DNA of 64,000 nt from CAVSCR01 sp963726575. Its GTDB lineage: Bacteria; Actinomycetota; Actinomycetes; JAHEKZ01. The notes beneath the pieces are model-generated. The model worked only from the letters and a program-made list of their open reading frames with translations, searched no databases and had not been told where the DNA came from. The translations under genes and the position numbers were made by a program. The stretch covers positions 806,001-870,000 of the forward strand of contig CAVSCR010000005.1 of NCBI GenBank assembly GCA_963726575.1. Direction: 5' to 3'. Shown piece by piece: positions 25,150 to 34,499 of this stretch (positions are counted from its first letter, which is position 1; every line of letters starts with the position of its first letter).

Positions 25150-28100
25150 ATGCCGCAGTCGCCGCGCGGAACCGACGTGACCCGTCGGACCCGCTCGTCG
25201 CGACGGTGGGCCCTGGGAACCATGGGCTCGCTGCTCGCCGCCACCGTCTCGTTCGGCACTCTGGCCGCCACTGCCGGCCCAGCCGCCGCCTCCGCCCAGC
25301 CCCCGCAAGCGACCCACCGGGCCTCGCAGCGCACCGTGACGCTGATCACCGGTGACCGCGTCCTCGTCGTCACCGACACCGCTGGGCACACCACGTACGC
25401 ACTCGAGCCCAGCCCCGACGGCTCACTCCCCCGTGGCTTCATTCAGCAGCATGACGGCGACACCTACGTCATCCCGCAGATGGCGCTCCCTCTCCTCGAC
25501 TCGCACAGGCTCGACCGCTCGCTGTTCGACGTGACTGGCCTCGTCCGCCAGCACTACGACGACACCCGTCGTTCCACCCTCCCGGTCATCATCGACTACG
25601 GCCAGGGGAAGGTCGCTGCAGCGCAAGCGCGCACGGCCACCCCGACGGCGGCACGACGTACCGTCACCGTTGCGTCGCTGGGGATCGCAGCGTTCGCCGC
25701 GCAGAAGCAGGACGCGAGTGCGTTCTGGGACAGCCTGACCGCAGCCCCTAACTCCAGTGGGGCGCCGACGCGGTTGACCGACGGCGCCAACGTCGTCTCG
25801 CTCGACGGCGTGGTGCACGCCACCCTCGCCGACTCCGTCGCCCAGATCCACGCTCCGCAGGCGTGGGCAGCGGGCTACGACGGGGCCGGCGCCAAGGTCG
25901 CTGTGCTCGACACCGGTTACGACCCGACCCACCCCGACCTCGCCGGACAGGTCGCCGACTCGGCGAACTTCACGAACGACCCGAGCGTCGTCGACGGCAA
26001 CGGGCACGGAACGCACGTCGCGTCGACCATCGCGGGTACGGGCGCGGCGTCCGGGGGCGTCGAGAAGGGCGTGGCACCCGGTGCATCTCTGCTGATCGGC
26101 AAGGTGCTCGACAACAACGGCACCGGTGAGGACTCCATGGTCCTTGCCGGCATGCAGTGGGCCGTGGCACAAGGCGCCGACGTCGTGAGCATGAGCCTCG
26201 CTGGTGACAGCAGCGACGGCACCGACGTGCTCAGCGCCGCTGTCGACCAGCTGTCAGCGTCGTCGCCGACGCTCTTCGTGATCGCCGCAGGTAACAACGG
26301 CAATGGGCCGGAGACGGTCACCGCCCCTGGCAGCGCGGACGCCGCGCTGACCGTCGGTGCCGTCGACAGCACCGACACCATGGCGCCGTTCTCCGGCCGC
26401 GGGCCGCGTCCTGGTGACGGTGCGGTCAAGCCCGAGGTCGTCGCTCCCGGCGTCGACATCACGGCTGCGCGAGCCGCAGGCACCAGCGAAGGCACTCCGG
26501 TCGACCAGTACTACACGACGATGAGCGGCACCTCTATGGCGACGCCGCACGTGGCTGGTGTCGCAGCGATCGTTCACGAGGAACACCCCACCTGGGACGG
26601 CAACCAGATCAAGGACGCCATCGTCGGGAGCACGGTGCCGGTTCTGACTCCCTCGGGGTACGACCCCGTGACGGCATACGACGCCGGCACCGGTCGCGTC
26701 GACGCCTTGCGCGCGACCCAGACCGAGATCACGGCCGACCCGACGGTGAACCTCGGGTTCTTCAAATGGCCGCAGGCGGCGCTTCCCAGCACGAGCACTC
26801 CGCTCACCTACTACAACGACGCGGCGGCTCCGGTGACGTTGACGCTGTCGATGGTCAACGAGGACGGCACGGCGCTCAACGCCCCTGGGGTCACGCTATC
26901 TGCGCCTCAGGTGACGGTTCCTGCGCACGGGCAGGCGTCGGTGAACGTCAACCTCGACCCAACCGTCGCGTCCCCCGCGAGCTACAGCGGCGTCGTCGTC
27001 GCGACGCCGGACAACGGCGCCAACGACGTTCGTACGGCGTTTGGGTACACCATCGAGAGCGAGCACTACGACCTCACGGTGAACCTTGCTCCTCGATCGG
27101 ATGCCGTCGAGACGGCCCACTACGTGCAGCTCGCCGGTCACGACGTCAACGGGAACAACCCCTGGGTGAATCGCTCGATCGATTCCTCCGCCGGGCCGAA
27201 GACCATCACGTTCCGCGTCGCGCCTGGAGAGTACGCCTTGGGCGACGCCATGACCGGCGTCCAGCCGGACGGGTCTTCGAGCATGTCGCTCGCCTGGTCA
27301 CCAGTTGTCAATGTCACGGCCGACACGTCGGTGACATTGGATGCAGCCGATGCCCAAGAGGTGACGTACAAGACCGATCGCCCCGTGATCGACAATGGAG
27401 TGCTTGTCAACATCAGTCGGGGCAATCCCGACGTCGATCCCAGCCTGATCGCATTTGGCGTCTATGACCATGTCTACGTGCCCCCAGCGACAGCGGGTCC
27501 CGGCGAGCTGATGTCGTCCTTCATCAAGTGGGACCTGGCTCAGCCCACTGCGGTGCTCTCGGACGGCAGCGGGGACTCGACGGCCCTACGCGGAGTCCCG
27601 GTCAACGGGACTGCCCTTCGCGATGCTGCGGTGCCCTCGTTGCCGGGGGACTACCCGGTCGTGGACGCCGGCTCGGTGGGGGCGCTCGACACCACGTCGG
27701 TGAGCGGCGCCATCGCGACGGTTGCGGGCGACTGCTCCGACCTCGGTGCCACCGCCACCACTTTGGCGGCTGCCGGTGCCGTGGCCATGGCCGTCTACCC
27801 CGGCGACGCTGCACGATGCGCTGGCACCCTGGCGAGCCCGCAGCCGCTCCCCGCGTTCTCGGTGAGCGCGCCTCAACGGCCGCAACTGGCCGCGATCGCC
27901 GGGATCGGCAGTGGACACCTGGTGTCGCGCGATGGGTCGCACTACATCTACGACCTGCAGGGGGTCGTGGGACGGCTCCGTACCGGCGGCTCCTGTTCTG
28001 GACGGCACCGCCGGACACATCGCTACGTACGTGGAGCACGTGAACACGCCGGGGCCACTCGCACCAGACGTTGCGATGTACGAGTTGGCCGTCGGCTACA

Positions 28101-29038
28101 CCGACGGTGCCACCTACTTCGGCGCCGTGACGCCGATCCCGGCCCCACTGACGCTGCGGCACTACGTCAGCACCGGCTTTGACTGGGAACGCGAGGTCCT
28201 GGCAACGGTCAAGGACAACGGCGCCACGCTGGCGACAGTGTCCGCGCCGACGGCGACCCCCCAGGCCGGTGACGTCATCCACGACCGATGGTTCGGCGGG
28301 CCGCTCACGAGTCGTAGCTCTCCCATACCCGGGCCGAATGGCTGGCGAGACGTCCCGAGCCGCTACCGGGACAAGTGGTCCCCGAGCGGCGAGTCGGTCA
28401 ACCTCAATGTTCCAGCGTTCAGCGACGCGGCCGGACACGGTCCCGGCGGTGAGGAGAATTGGTTCTACGGCGAGTTCCACGGCAAGGTCTTCCGCGACGG
28501 CAAACTGCTTCCGTACCCGTACGGGAAGTCGGACTCCCCCGGATGGTACGGCGAGATCCCGATCGGCAAGCGCGCTCACCACTTCCGCGTGTGGACCCGA
28601 CTGCACCACGAGAACATGTTCTGGAAGCGCTCGACCGATGTGACGACTTCGTGGGGATTCGACAGCGCTCCACTGGGCACCGCCAAGCACAGCCTGCTCC
28701 CGATGATGAGCGTCGACTACCGGATGCCGATGTCGCCGACGCAGACAGCACCGGCCGGCAAGTATCGGTTCTCGGTCTCGTATCGCCTGCCTTACATGAA
28801 CTGGTCACCGCTGGCGCACCAGCGGATCTGGGTCTCGTGGAACGGCGGAACGCTGTGGTCCAAGGCGAACGTCGTGCGTTGCTGGAACAACGAGCCGGGA
28901 AGCGACACCACGCTCGGCGGCTGCAGCGTCCAGGTACGCAACCACGCGCACGGCAGCCTGTCGGTGCGCGTCAAGGGAGTCGACACCGCCGGCAACTGGA
29001 CGACGCAGACGGTGATCGACGCCTACCGCGTGAACTGA
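25150..29038 (+). CDS. Secreted S8 subtilisin-like peptidase, frameshifted
   Basis: The protein is exported (signal segment about residues 21-48) and has the subtilase triad Asp254 (VLDTGYD), His286 (NGHGTHVAS) and Ser462 (SGTSMATPH), followed by long beta-rich domains. The frame from 25150 runs correctly to YDLQG near 27960 and then goes out of phase, while the plus-one frame continues from there with GSWDGSVPAAPVLDG to the stop at 29038. A run of five G at 27960-27964 sits at the join; four G would restore one frame of about 1295 residues. The break is beyond the catalytic domain. GGAGAGGA precedes the ATG. The C-terminal region has Ig-like character (WNNEPGSDTTLGGC, VRVKGVDTAGNW). Confidence 0.82.
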
Positions 29039-29054
29039 CCGTTCTGTTCGGGCT

Positions 29055-29094
29055 CCCGGCCCGTCGTCGAGGCTGAACTCGGCGGCGGGCCGGG
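29055..29094. terminator. Bidirectional hairpin terminator
   Basis: CCCGGCCCGTCGTCGAG pairs with CTCGGCGGCGGGCCGGG around a six-base loop, with two G-T wobbles on one strand. It lies between the convergent stops of the subtilase and the SDR gene. Confidence 0.7.
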
Positions 29095-29100
29095 CTTCAT

Positions 29101-29871
29101 TCACAGCTGAAACGTCTGCGTGTGGCCGTCCACCGCGATCGCCTGCCCCGAGATCATGGCCGCGGCCGGCGAGGCCAGGAACCGGCACAGGTCGGCGATC
29201 TCCGACGGCTGCACGAACCGGTGGATCGACTGCCCACCGGTGTACTGCCGCTCGACCTCCTCGAAGGACAGGCCACGAGCGGTCGCTTCGGCATCGATCA
29301 CACCACGCATGCGGGGGCCATCGACCGAGCCGGGGCAGATCGCGTTGACCCGCACGCCGTGCGGGCCGAGCTCGATCGCCAGCGACTTGGTCAGGCCGAT
29401 CACGGCCCACTTGGCTGCCGCGTACGGCGTGCGCAGGCCGTAGCCGAAGAGGCCGGCGGTCGAGGAGATGTTGATGATCGATCCGGCGCCTTGTGCCTTC
29501 ATCACCGAGGCGGCCCGGCGGCTGGTCAGGAAGTGGCTGTCGAGGCCTACGGCCAGACATCGCCGCCAGTCGTCCAGGCTCACGTCCTCGACGGCTGCGG
29601 TGGGGCCGGCGATGCCCGCGTTGTTGACCAGGACGTCGAGCCCGTCCCACTGCGCCAGCGTGTCGTCGAACCAATCGTCGAGCGCTGCGGCGTCGGTGAC
29701 GTCGAGCGCACGGCCCGCGAGCCGGTCATCTGCCGCCAGTGCCAGACCCAGTGCCTGCTCGTCCACATCCGCAATGGACACCACCGCTCCGTCGTCGGCA
29801 AATCCGGCAGCGATGGCGGCCCCGATCCCGGCGCCGGCTCCGGTGATCATCACGCGTAGTCGATCGGACAC
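29101..29871 (-). CDS. Short-chain dehydrogenase/reductase
   Basis: The 256-residue classical SDR has the cofactor motif TGAGAGIG at about residues 10-17, NNAG (NNAGIAG), the catalytic Ser in INISSTAG and YAAAK (Tyr-Lys pair), and ends DGHTQTFQL. Asp in SIADVDE at the end of beta 2 favours NAD. It is the last of three minus-strand genes (class II aldolase, Grx-TrxR fusion, SDR) with gaps of 8 and 24 bases. The substrate is unknown; with the aldolase it could belong to a sugar or hydroxyacid pathway. Confidence 0.82.
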   Translation of the reverse strand: MSDRLRVMITGAGAGIGAAIAAGFADDGAVVSIADVDEQALGLALAADDRLAGRALDVTDAAALDDWFDDTLAQWDGLDVLVNNAGIAGPTAAVEDVSLDDWRRCLAVGLDSHFLTSRRAASVMKAQGAGSIINISSTAGLFGYGLRTPYAAAKWAVIGLTKSLAIELGPHGVRVNAICPGSVDGPRMRGVIDAEATARGLSFEEVERQYTGGQSIHRFVQPSEIADLCRFLASPAAAMISGQAIAVDGHTQTFQL

Positions 29872-29895
29872 CCCCGCATCCTGTCGGATCGTCGG

Positions 29896-31113
29896 TCAGA
29901 TGCTCGCGCCGGCCATCGGTTTCGGGCCGGGACGCAGTCCGGCCGACAGCGGCTCCACATACCGGCGGATCGCCAAGGCCGCTGCCGCGCCCTCGCCGGC
30001 TGCGCTGGCTGCCTGCTTGGTCGATCCGCTACGTACGTCGCCGGCGACGAAGACGCCCGGCAGGCTGGTCATCATGCCCACGTCGCCGCAGACGAAGCCG
30101 GCTTCGTCGAGTTCCACCTCGTCGGCCACGAGCGCGTTGTTCGGCGTCAGACCGATGAAGACGAACGCACCAGACGCCGCAATCTCCTCGCGCCGGCCAT
30201 CACGCTCGACCACCAGAGCCCGCAGCCGCCCGTCCGCCTGCTCGAACGACACTGGAGTGGCACCCGTGACGATCTGGATCTTCGGGTTCTCCTCCATCTT
30301 GGCCACGACCACTGCACTCGCGCTGAGCGTGTCGTCACGGCTGACGACCGTCACGCGCTCGGCGAACTTCGTCAAGAAGATGCTCTCCTCACCGGCGCTG
30401 TTGCCACCGCCGATGACAACGACGTCCTGGCCGCGGTAGAACGGTCCGTCGCAGGTGGCGCAGAAGTGCACGCCGGCGCCGATCAGGTCGGCCTCGCCGT
30501 CGATGTCGAGGCGCCGGTACGTGGAACCGCTCGCCAACAGCACGGCGAAGGCCGAGTAGGTGGCGCCGTCGGCCGTCATCACGTCGCGGTAGGCACCCTC
30601 GGAACGGATCGCGCTCACGTCCTGAGCCGACAGGATCTCGACGCCGAACCGCTCGGCCTGGGCACGCAGCCGGCGGGCGAAGTCGTCGCCCGTCACGCCT
30701 TCGGGGAAGCCAGGGAAGTTGTCGAGGCGTTCGGTGACTCCGGCCTGGCCGCCGACCCCAGCACGTTCGACGACCAGCACCGACAACCCTTCCCGCGCTG
30801 CATACAACGCGGCGGTCAGGCCGGCCGGTCCCGACCCGATCACGATCAAGTCGTAGAACTCGTTCTTGGCCATCGTCTGCAGACCCAGCTTCGCGGCGAG
30901 CTCGGCGTTGCTGGGCTCCACGAGGACGCTGCCGTCCTCGAACAGGATGGTCGGGATGACGTCTTTGCCCTCGTTGTGCGACTGCACGACCGCTCGCCCC
31001 TGCGGGTTGGCGTCGACGTCGACGAACTCGTAGTGCACCCGCTGCTCCCCGAAGAACTGCTTGGCGCGCTTGCAGTCGGCACACCAGCCGGTGCCGTACA
31101 TCGTGATGGGCAT
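29896..31113 (-). CDS. Glutaredoxin/mycoredoxin-thioredoxin reductase fusion
   Basis: Residues 1-80 are a glutaredoxin-like domain with the redox pair Cys11-Cys14 (GTGWCADCKRAKQFF) and the cis-Pro loop VIPTILF. Residues 85-405 are a low-molecular-weight thioredoxin reductase: FAD motif GSGPAG at 93-98, active site Cys218-Cys221 (HFCATCDG), the NAD(P)H motif GGGNSAGEE and the FAD-binding VAGDVRSGSTKQ near the end. A single chain could pass electrons from NADPH to the glutaredoxin domain. It lies between an upstream aldolase-like gene and a downstream SDR in one operon. The glutaredoxin part resembles mycoredoxin, which would link it to mycothiol; that is inference. Confidence 0.85.
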   Translation of the reverse strand: MPITMYGTGWCADCKRAKQFFGEQRVHYEFVDVDANPQGRAVVQSHNEGKDVIPTILFEDGSVLVEPSNAELAAKLGLQTMAKNEFYDLIVIGSGPAGLTAALYAAREGLSVLVVERAGVGGQAGVTERLDNFPGFPEGVTGDDFARRLRAQAERFGVEILSAQDVSAIRSEGAYRDVMTADGATYSAFAVLLASGSTYRRLDIDGEADLIGAGVHFCATCDGPFYRGQDVVVIGGGNSAGEESIFLTKFAERVTVVSRDDTLSASAVVVAKMEENPKIQIVTGATPVSFEQADGRLRALVVERDGRREEIAASGAFVFIGLTPNNALVADEVELDEAGFVCGDVGMMTSLPGVFVAGDVRSGSTKQAASAAGEGAAAALAIRRYVEPLSAGLRPGPKPMAGASI

Positions 31114-31121
31114 CGGGGTCC

Positions 31122-31916
31122 TCAGGCGGCGTAGTCGGGTGCGATCCGCTCCACGAGGCGCAGCAGCGCGGCCCAGGCCAACGCATTGCCCTCGGGGTCG
31201 GTGTAGTCGCCGGTGACCGTTCCCGCGAACTGCCCGGCCGTGTGTTCACACACCTCGGGTGAGGGCAGGCGCAGCGGGCCAGCAGCCGCAGCGGCCAGCT
31301 GGATCTCGCATGCCTTGTCCAGGTAGAACATCCGCAAGAAGGCCTGACTCGCCGACTCGCCCACCGTCAACAGGCCGTGGTTGCGCAAGATGAGCACCGG
31401 GCGATCCCCGAGGTCGGAGACCAGCCGCTCCTGCTCGTCCAGGTCGAGGGCGATGCCCTCGTAGTCGTGGTAGGCCACCTGCCGGTAGAACTCCATCGAC
31501 ATCTGGTTGACGGGGAGCAGACCTTCGTCCAACGCCGCCACGGCACACCCCGCCTTCGAGTGGGTGTGCAGCACGCACTGGGCATCGTCGCGCGCCCGAT
31601 GGATCGCGGAGTGGATGACGAACCCAGCCGGGTTGACGCTGTACTCACTGGCACCCACAGGGTTGCCGTCCAGATCGATCTTGACCAGGTTCGACGCGGT
31701 GATCTCCTCGAACAGCAGCCCGTAGGGGTTGATCAGGAAGTGGTGGTCAGGGCCGGGCAGCCGCAGTGAGATGTGGGTGAAGATCAAATCGGTCATCCGG
31801 AAGTGCGCGATCAGCCGGTACGTGGCGGCCAACTCACGACGCAGCTGCCACTCGGTGTCACGGTCGTCCGGCTTGGCGCTGACGGGCTCCGCCGCGCGCC
31901 CGAGGGTGGTGGTCAC
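31122..31916 (-). CDS. Class II aldolase/adducin family protein
   Basis: The 264-residue protein has the class II aldolase fold with its zinc ligands in VLHTHSKAG and a distal His in ILRNHGLLTVG, plus THISLRLPG and INPYGLLFEEI near the N terminus. Known members cleave sugar phosphates or act as decarboxylases, and several uncharacterised ones are close to this. GTG at 31916 is chosen by homology; the frame is open upstream. It is the first gene of the three-gene redox operon and is divergent from the chemoreceptor gene. Confidence 0.78.
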   Translation of the reverse strand: MTTTLGRAAEPVSAKPDDRDTEWQLRRELAATYRLIAHFRMTDLIFTHISLRLPGPDHHFLINPYGLLFEEITASNLVKIDLDGNPVGASEYSVNPAGFVIHSAIHRARDDAQCVLHTHSKAGCAVAALDEGLLPVNQMSMEFYRQVAYHDYEGIALDLDEQERLVSDLGDRPVLILRNHGLLTVGESASQAFLRMFYLDKACEIQLAAAAAGPLRLPSPEVCEHTAGQFAGTVTGDYTDPEGNALAWAALLRLVERIAPDYAA

Positions 31917-32047
31917 CCGCCGAGCCTGTTCGACGGGGCGAGGCTGGTCAACCCCGGCCGGGTTACCGGCTGCTGACGGCTCCGGACTGAAGTTTCGGAT
32001 CGATTCGGCCGAGATTCTGCCCCGAAGGCCAACCAGGGCGAGGGCTG

Positions 32048-33607
32048 ATGACGTTCGAGTACCGCATCCTTGCGATGTCCACGTGGCTGGCCACGGCATT
32101 GGCCGTGGCCGGTCCAGTGGTGCTGTGGGTGGCCGTCGCCAGTGGTGGCACGACGGTCGACGCCGGCACGCTCGTCGCGACCTTGGGCGGTGTCGTCTTG
32201 ATGCCGGCCTGGTTGCTGCTGCGGCTGCACCTGGACCCCAAAGGCGGTTGGGTGCACCGGCACTCGCTGCTCCTCAACGTTGCACAACTCTGCGTGTTCT
32301 TCGCCGTCGCCACCTATGACTCCAAGATGTTCGGCGGCTACCTGAGCGCAGTCTGGGCGTACTTCTTCCCGCTGATCATGCTCGCGGCGGTGCAGCTACC
32401 GGCCGTGCTAGCAGGTGCCTACGGGGTGCTGTGCACTGCGTCGTACCTCGTCACGACCATCGAGGCCGGCAACATGAAGGTGACCGACACCGGCACCGTG
32501 CTCAACGCAGCGGCCGCCCTGCTCATCACCGCCGGGTTCTCCGTGGCGCTCACCAAGGTGCTGTGGCACCTCCACGACGACGCGGAGGCTCGCCGTCGTG
32601 CGTTGCAGGACGAAGTGACCGAGCTGTCCACCGTGCTGGCATCGGTGGCTGGCGGCGATCTGCAGCCGTCAGGGCTGGACGCCGAGCACCGCACGGCCGC
32701 GGATGCAGCTGTCGGTCAGGTGTGGGACTCCCTCGACGACACCTTGGCCTCGCTGCGTCGCGTCGTCGAGCGGGTACAACTCGCCGGTCAGAGCCTCAAC
32801 GGCAGCACCTCGGCCCTCAACGCCGCCGCGACGCAGGCGGCGTCGAGCCACGCCCAGCAGTCGGCCGCGATCGCCCAGACCACGTCGAGCATGCAAGAGC
32901 TCGCCGCCACCGCGTCGCAGATCTCCGAGATCGCCGAGGCTGTCACCGAGGCTGCCAACGACGTGACCGCAGCCGCCCAGGAGGCTCGCCAGATCGTCGA
33001 CAGCTCCGGGGGCCAGATGAACGTCATCGTCGACCGGGTCGAGTCCATCGCCAGCGAGGCGCTGGAGCTGGACGTGTCGGGTGCCGAGATCGACCGGATC
33101 CTTCGGGTGATCGACGAGCTCGCCGACCAGACGAACCTGCTCGCCCTGAACGCCGCGATCGAGGCAGCTCGGGCGGGCGAGCACGGTCGCGGTTTCGCGG
33201 TGGTCGCTGCGGAGGTGCGCAAGCTCGCCGAACGGGCTCAGGAGAGCACGGGACAGATCCAGGGCATCGTCACCCGCATTCGCACCGGTACGCGGGCGAC
33301 CGTGATGGCCACCGAGCAGGGAGCGCAAGCCGCGCGCGAAGGCTCGGCCATGGCCGAGTCGGTGCGGGTGACGCTGGACCAGATCGTGTCGGTGGCCGGG
33401 CGCGCGGTGACGTCGGCGTCGCAGATCGGCATGGCCACCCGGCAGCAGACCTCCGCCTCCCAGCAGGTGGTGGCGGCGATGACCGAGGTGGCGCTCGTCG
33501 CCGAGAGCCAGGCGAAGGGCCAGCTCGACCGCGCCCGCGAGGTCGAGGCGATCGATGGCATGGCGGAGGACCTACGCGCCTCCATCGAGGTCTTCCACAC
33601 CGCCTGA
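32048..33607 (+). CDS. Methyl-accepting chemotaxis protein with polytopic N terminus
   Basis: The 519-residue receptor has about six membrane segments in residues 8-175 instead of the usual periplasmic sensor, then a short HAMP-like linker and a full cytoplasmic signalling domain. The hairpin tip is clear: VIDELADQTNLLALNAAIEAARAGEHGRGFAVVAAEVRKLAERA (about 355-398). Such receptors may sense membrane state or small permeant signals. No che or fli genes are in this window, so motility is not shown. Family 2 repeat copy 1 follows the stop. Confidence 0.85.
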   Translation: MTFEYRILAMSTWLATALAVAGPVVLWVAVASGGTTVDAGTLVATLGGVVLMPAWLLLRLHLDPKGGWVHRHSLLLNVAQLCVFFAVATYDSKMFGGYLSAVWAYFFPLIMLAAVQLPAVLAGAYGVLCTASYLVTTIEAGNMKVTDTGTVLNAAAALLITAGFSVALTKVLWHLHDDAEARRRALQDEVTELSTVLASVAGGDLQPSGLDAEHRTAADAAVGQVWDSLDDTLASLRRVVERVQLAGQSLNGSTSALNAAATQAASSHAQQSAAIAQTTSSMQELAATASQISEIAEAVTEAANDVTAAAQEARQIVDSSGGQMNVIVDRVESIASEALELDVSGAEIDRILRVIDELADQTNLLALNAAIEAARAGEHGRGFAVVAAEVRKLAERAQESTGQIQGIVTRIRTGTRATVMATEQGAQAAREGSAMAESVRVTLDQIVSVAGRAVTSASQIGMATRQQTSASQQVVAAMTEVALVAESQAKGQLDRAREVEAIDGMAEDLRASIEVFHTA

Positions 33608-33619
33608 CAGACCCCCCGA

Positions 33620-33692
33620 CGCCGATTGGCCGGTTTCGTGAGTCCTGACGGCCCTTCGTCGGGTTCAGACTCACGGCCACAGCCAATCGGCG
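33620..33692. repeat. Cruciform intergenic repeat, family 2 copy 1
   Basis: This 73-base dyad has outer arms CGCCGATTGGC / GCCAATCGGCG and inner arms CGTGAGTC / GACTCACG, with a GACGG..CCTTCGTC core. It begins 12 bases after the chemoreceptor stop. Copy 2 (34427-34499) is almost identical, and copy 3 near 53.8 kb is diverged. Confidence 0.8.
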
Positions 33693-33724
33693 CAGGAGGG
33701 GTCAGTTGATTGGCCGTCGATCCC

Positions 33725-33730
33725 TACGAT
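33725..33730 (+). promoter_or_regulatory. Probable -10 box of a leaderless transcript
   Basis: TACGAT at 33725-33730 ends seven bases before the cyclase ATG at 33738; there is no ribosome binding site. Confidence 0.45.
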
Positions 33731-33737
33731 TCGGGGT

Positions 33738-34448
33738 ATGGCCAATCTGCCCCAGGGGACCGTGACGTTCGCGTTCACCGACATCGAGGGCTCGACCGCG
33801 CTGCTCAAGGAGTTGGGCGACGACTACGCATCGGTGTTGGCCGCCCACAGGCAGTTGATGCGCGCGTCCTTCACCGCCCACGACGGCGTGGAGATCGACA
33901 CCCAAGGAGACGCGTTCTTCTTCGTGTTCGTCCGTGCCCGCGACGCCGTGGCCGCAGCAGCAGACGCACAGCGAGCCCACGCTCGACAGGCGTGGCCCAA
34001 CGGCGTCACCGTGCGAGTGCGGATCGGTCTGCACACCGGAGAGCCGACCCTGGCAGCCGATGGCTACGTGGGCCTCGACGTCGTACGTGCCGCGCGGCTG
34101 TGCGGCCAATGTCGCGGTGGGCAGGTGCTGCTTTCGCAAGTGACCAAGGCGTTGGCGGGGCCGCAGATGCCCGACGGCGTGGACGTGTTCGCGCTCGGTG
34201 AGCGTCGGTTGAAGGACTTCGACGAGCCGGAGACCGTGTTCGAGCTCGAGATCACCGGAGTCGACGTGACGCCTGCGGAACCCGGGGCGTCGACGGCGCA
34301 GGCGCCGTCAGCCACCCAGTCCTCGGCTGCCTCGTTCGACGACCGGGTCGAGGAGTGGGCCGCCAAGACCGAGCAGGACATCCTCGACAAGGTGCTGGCG
34401 TCGTTGACGAAGCAGGTGCCCCCCGACGCCGATTGGCCCGTTTCGTGA
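33738..34448 (+). CDS. Class III adenylate/guanylate cyclase
   Basis: The 236-residue soluble protein has a single class III cyclase domain: VTFAFTDIEGSTALLKEL (metal Asp), EIDTQGDAFFFVF (second metal Asp) and GYVGLDVVRAARLC (the position of the transition-state residues). It should make cAMP or cGMP as a homodimer, though the reduced signature at the last motif leaves activity open. Residues 170-236 are a low-complexity linker and a helix. The last residues (DADWPVS) and the stop are encoded by repeat copy 2, so the native 3' end may have been replaced by the repeat. Confidence 0.82.
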   Translation: MANLPQGTVTFAFTDIEGSTALLKELGDDYASVLAAHRQLMRASFTAHDGVEIDTQGDAFFFVFVRARDAVAAAADAQRAHARQAWPNGVTVRVRIGLHTGEPTLAADGYVGLDVVRAARLCGQCRGGQVLLSQVTKALAGPQMPDGVDVFALGERRLKDFDEPETVFELEITGVDVTPAEPGASTAQAPSATQSSAASFDDRVEEWAAKTEQDILDKVLASLTKQVPPDADWPVS

Positions 34449-34499
34449 GTCCTGACGGCCCTTCGTCGGGTCAAGACTCACGGCCAGAGCCAATCGGCG
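34427..34499. repeat. Cruciform intergenic repeat, family 2 copy 2, carrying two stop codons
   Basis: Same 73-base dyad as copy 1, with the outer and inner arms intact and only a few differences. The cyclase stop TGA (34446-34448) and, on the other strand, the P-type ATPase stop (34471-34473) both lie inside it. It is therefore both the end of two coding regions and a likely bidirectional terminator. Confidence 0.85.
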
